Origin: PoT sp049331405
Lineage (GTDB): Bacteria; Planctomycetota; Planctomycetia; Isosphaerales; Isosphaeraceae
Direction of reading: 5' to 3'
NCBI RefSeq assembly: GCF_049331405.1
Contig: NZ_CP186274.1
Coordinates: 7,564,001 to 7,628,000 of the forward strand
Length of the DNA stretch: 64,000 bases
Shown: one piece after another, positions 63,564 through 64,000 of the stretch
How positions within the stretch are numbered: the first letter of the stretch is position 1
Layout: every line of letters begins with the position of its first letter
Position numbers and translations under genes: made by a program
Notes under the pieces: generated by a model
The model's input: only the letters and a program-made list of their open reading frames with translations
What the model was told of the DNA's origin: nothing
Databases searched by the model: none

Positions 63564-63968
63564 ATGAGCATCGTGCAGAAAATGCGGGCGAAGTTGACCG
63601 AGTCGATGAAGGCCAAGGACGCGGTCCGGACGCAGTTCCTTCGCTACTGGATCGCGGGCCTGACCAAGGGCGACGGCACCGAGTTGTCCGAGACCGAATC
63701 CATCGGCAAGATGCGAGGCGTCCTCAAGGAAGCCAAGTCGGGCTCGACCACGTTCACGGCCGAAGAAATCGCCCTGCTCGAGGAGTGGGTTCCGGCCACC
63801 CTCACCGCGGAGCAGGTCGTCGCCGAGCTCGCCTCGGTGGCCGACGCCATCAAGGCCGCCCCGAAGGACGGCATGGCGATGGGTGTCGCCATGAAGGCCC
63901 TCGCCGGCAAACCGGTCGACTCGCAAGACGTCAAGACCGCCGTCGCGTCGATCCGCGGCACGGCTTGA
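63564..63968 (+). CDS. YqeY-like / GatB-associated domain protein
   Basis: A 134-residue helical protein of the GatB/YqeY family: a start of the type MSIVQKMRAKLTESMKAKDA, a middle TFTAEEIALLEEWVPATLTA, and the closing GMAMGVAMKALAGKPVDSQD that resembles the tRNA-binding tail domain of the amidotransferase subunit GatB. Stand-alone members are widespread and their role is uncertain (tRNA-related is assumed). It is about ten residues shorter than the typical family length of roughly 147. AAAAGGTG precedes the ATG. Confidence 0.88.
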   Translation: MSIVQKMRAKLTESMKAKDAVRTQFLRYWIAGLTKGDGTELSETESIGKMRGVLKEAKSGSTTFTAEEIALLEEWVPATLTAEQVVAELASVADAIKAAPKDGMAMGVAMKALAGKPVDSQDVKTAVASIRGTA

Positions 63969-64000
63969 ACTCCGTCCACTTCGCCGAACACAGCCTTATC

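Overview
The window looks like chromosome of a GC-rich planctomycete, most likely of the Isosphaeraceae (Singulisphaera/Paludisphaera/Aquisphaera type). This is inferred from protein families almost confined to that phylum: DUF1501 proteins with twin-arginine leaders, cytochrome-c/DUF1549/DUF1553 proteins, a DUF1559 pseudopilin-like protein, a PVC-type membrane-bound dehydrogenase fused to cytochrome c, and a secreted protein that opens with the planctomycete leader motif. No rRNA or tRNA gene was recognised.

Layout. 1-0.3 kb: tail of a heavy-metal P-type ATPase, then about 1.7 kb without a supportable gene. 2.1-11.4 kb: a co-directional envelope cluster of two paralogous TolC-type outer-membrane proteins, an RND pump, its HlyD-type adaptor and a secreted EF-hand/Ig-like protein. 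11.7-18.2 kb: a mobile-element graveyard. It holds a LuxR-type response-regulator stub, an array of six palindromes at about 28 bp pitch beside a frameshifted IS200-type transposase, a methyltransferase gene cleanly split by an ISAs1-family element (10-bp duplication, 17-bp inverted repeats), an internally deleted IS66 transposase split by an IS3-family element, and a probable group II intron domain V remnant. A secreted metallo-beta-lactamase-fold protein sits among these. 18.3-20.1 kb: a SLOG-type protein, an ankyrin protein and a decayed fatty-acid hydroxylase.

20.2-28.9 kb: an IclR regulator followed by a cytochrome/DUF1549/DUF1553 plus DUF1501 pair, then a phosphofructokinase and a secreted Gfo/Idh/MocA oxidoreductase. 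28.9-36.1 kb: an SDR plus TIGR03364-type FAD oxidase pair, a DUF1559 protein with a small lipoprotein, a GntR/LacI-type hybrid regulator, and a small lipoprotein with a glutathionylspermidine-synthase-like ATP-grasp enzyme. 36.2-51.1 kb (minus strand): a 1661-residue multidomain redox protein, lgt, a WD40/cytochrome/DUF1549/DUF1553 giant with its DUF1501 partner, and a third DUF1501 gene. 51.3-56.7 kb: lutABC (lactate oxidation) and phosphoketolase. 57.2-64 kb: a small membrane protein, MazG-like hydrolase, DUF2167 protein, an unrecognised zinc-ribbon membrane protein, glycogen synthase, a formaldehyde-activating-enzyme paralog without the usual histidine, YjbQ and a YqeY-like protein.

The genes suggest a heterotroph that handles sugars (glycolysis, phosphoketolase, glycogen) and lactate, and devotes much coding capacity to exported haem, copper and oxidoreductase proteins of unknown substrate. 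The strongest candidates for poorly described biology are the palindrome array tied to the IS200-type gene, the two-OMF RND cluster with an altered proton relay, the SGNH-like/dehydrogenase/cupredoxin/cytochrome fusion, and the Fae-like paralog. No CRISPR array, prophage or recognised defence system was seen.
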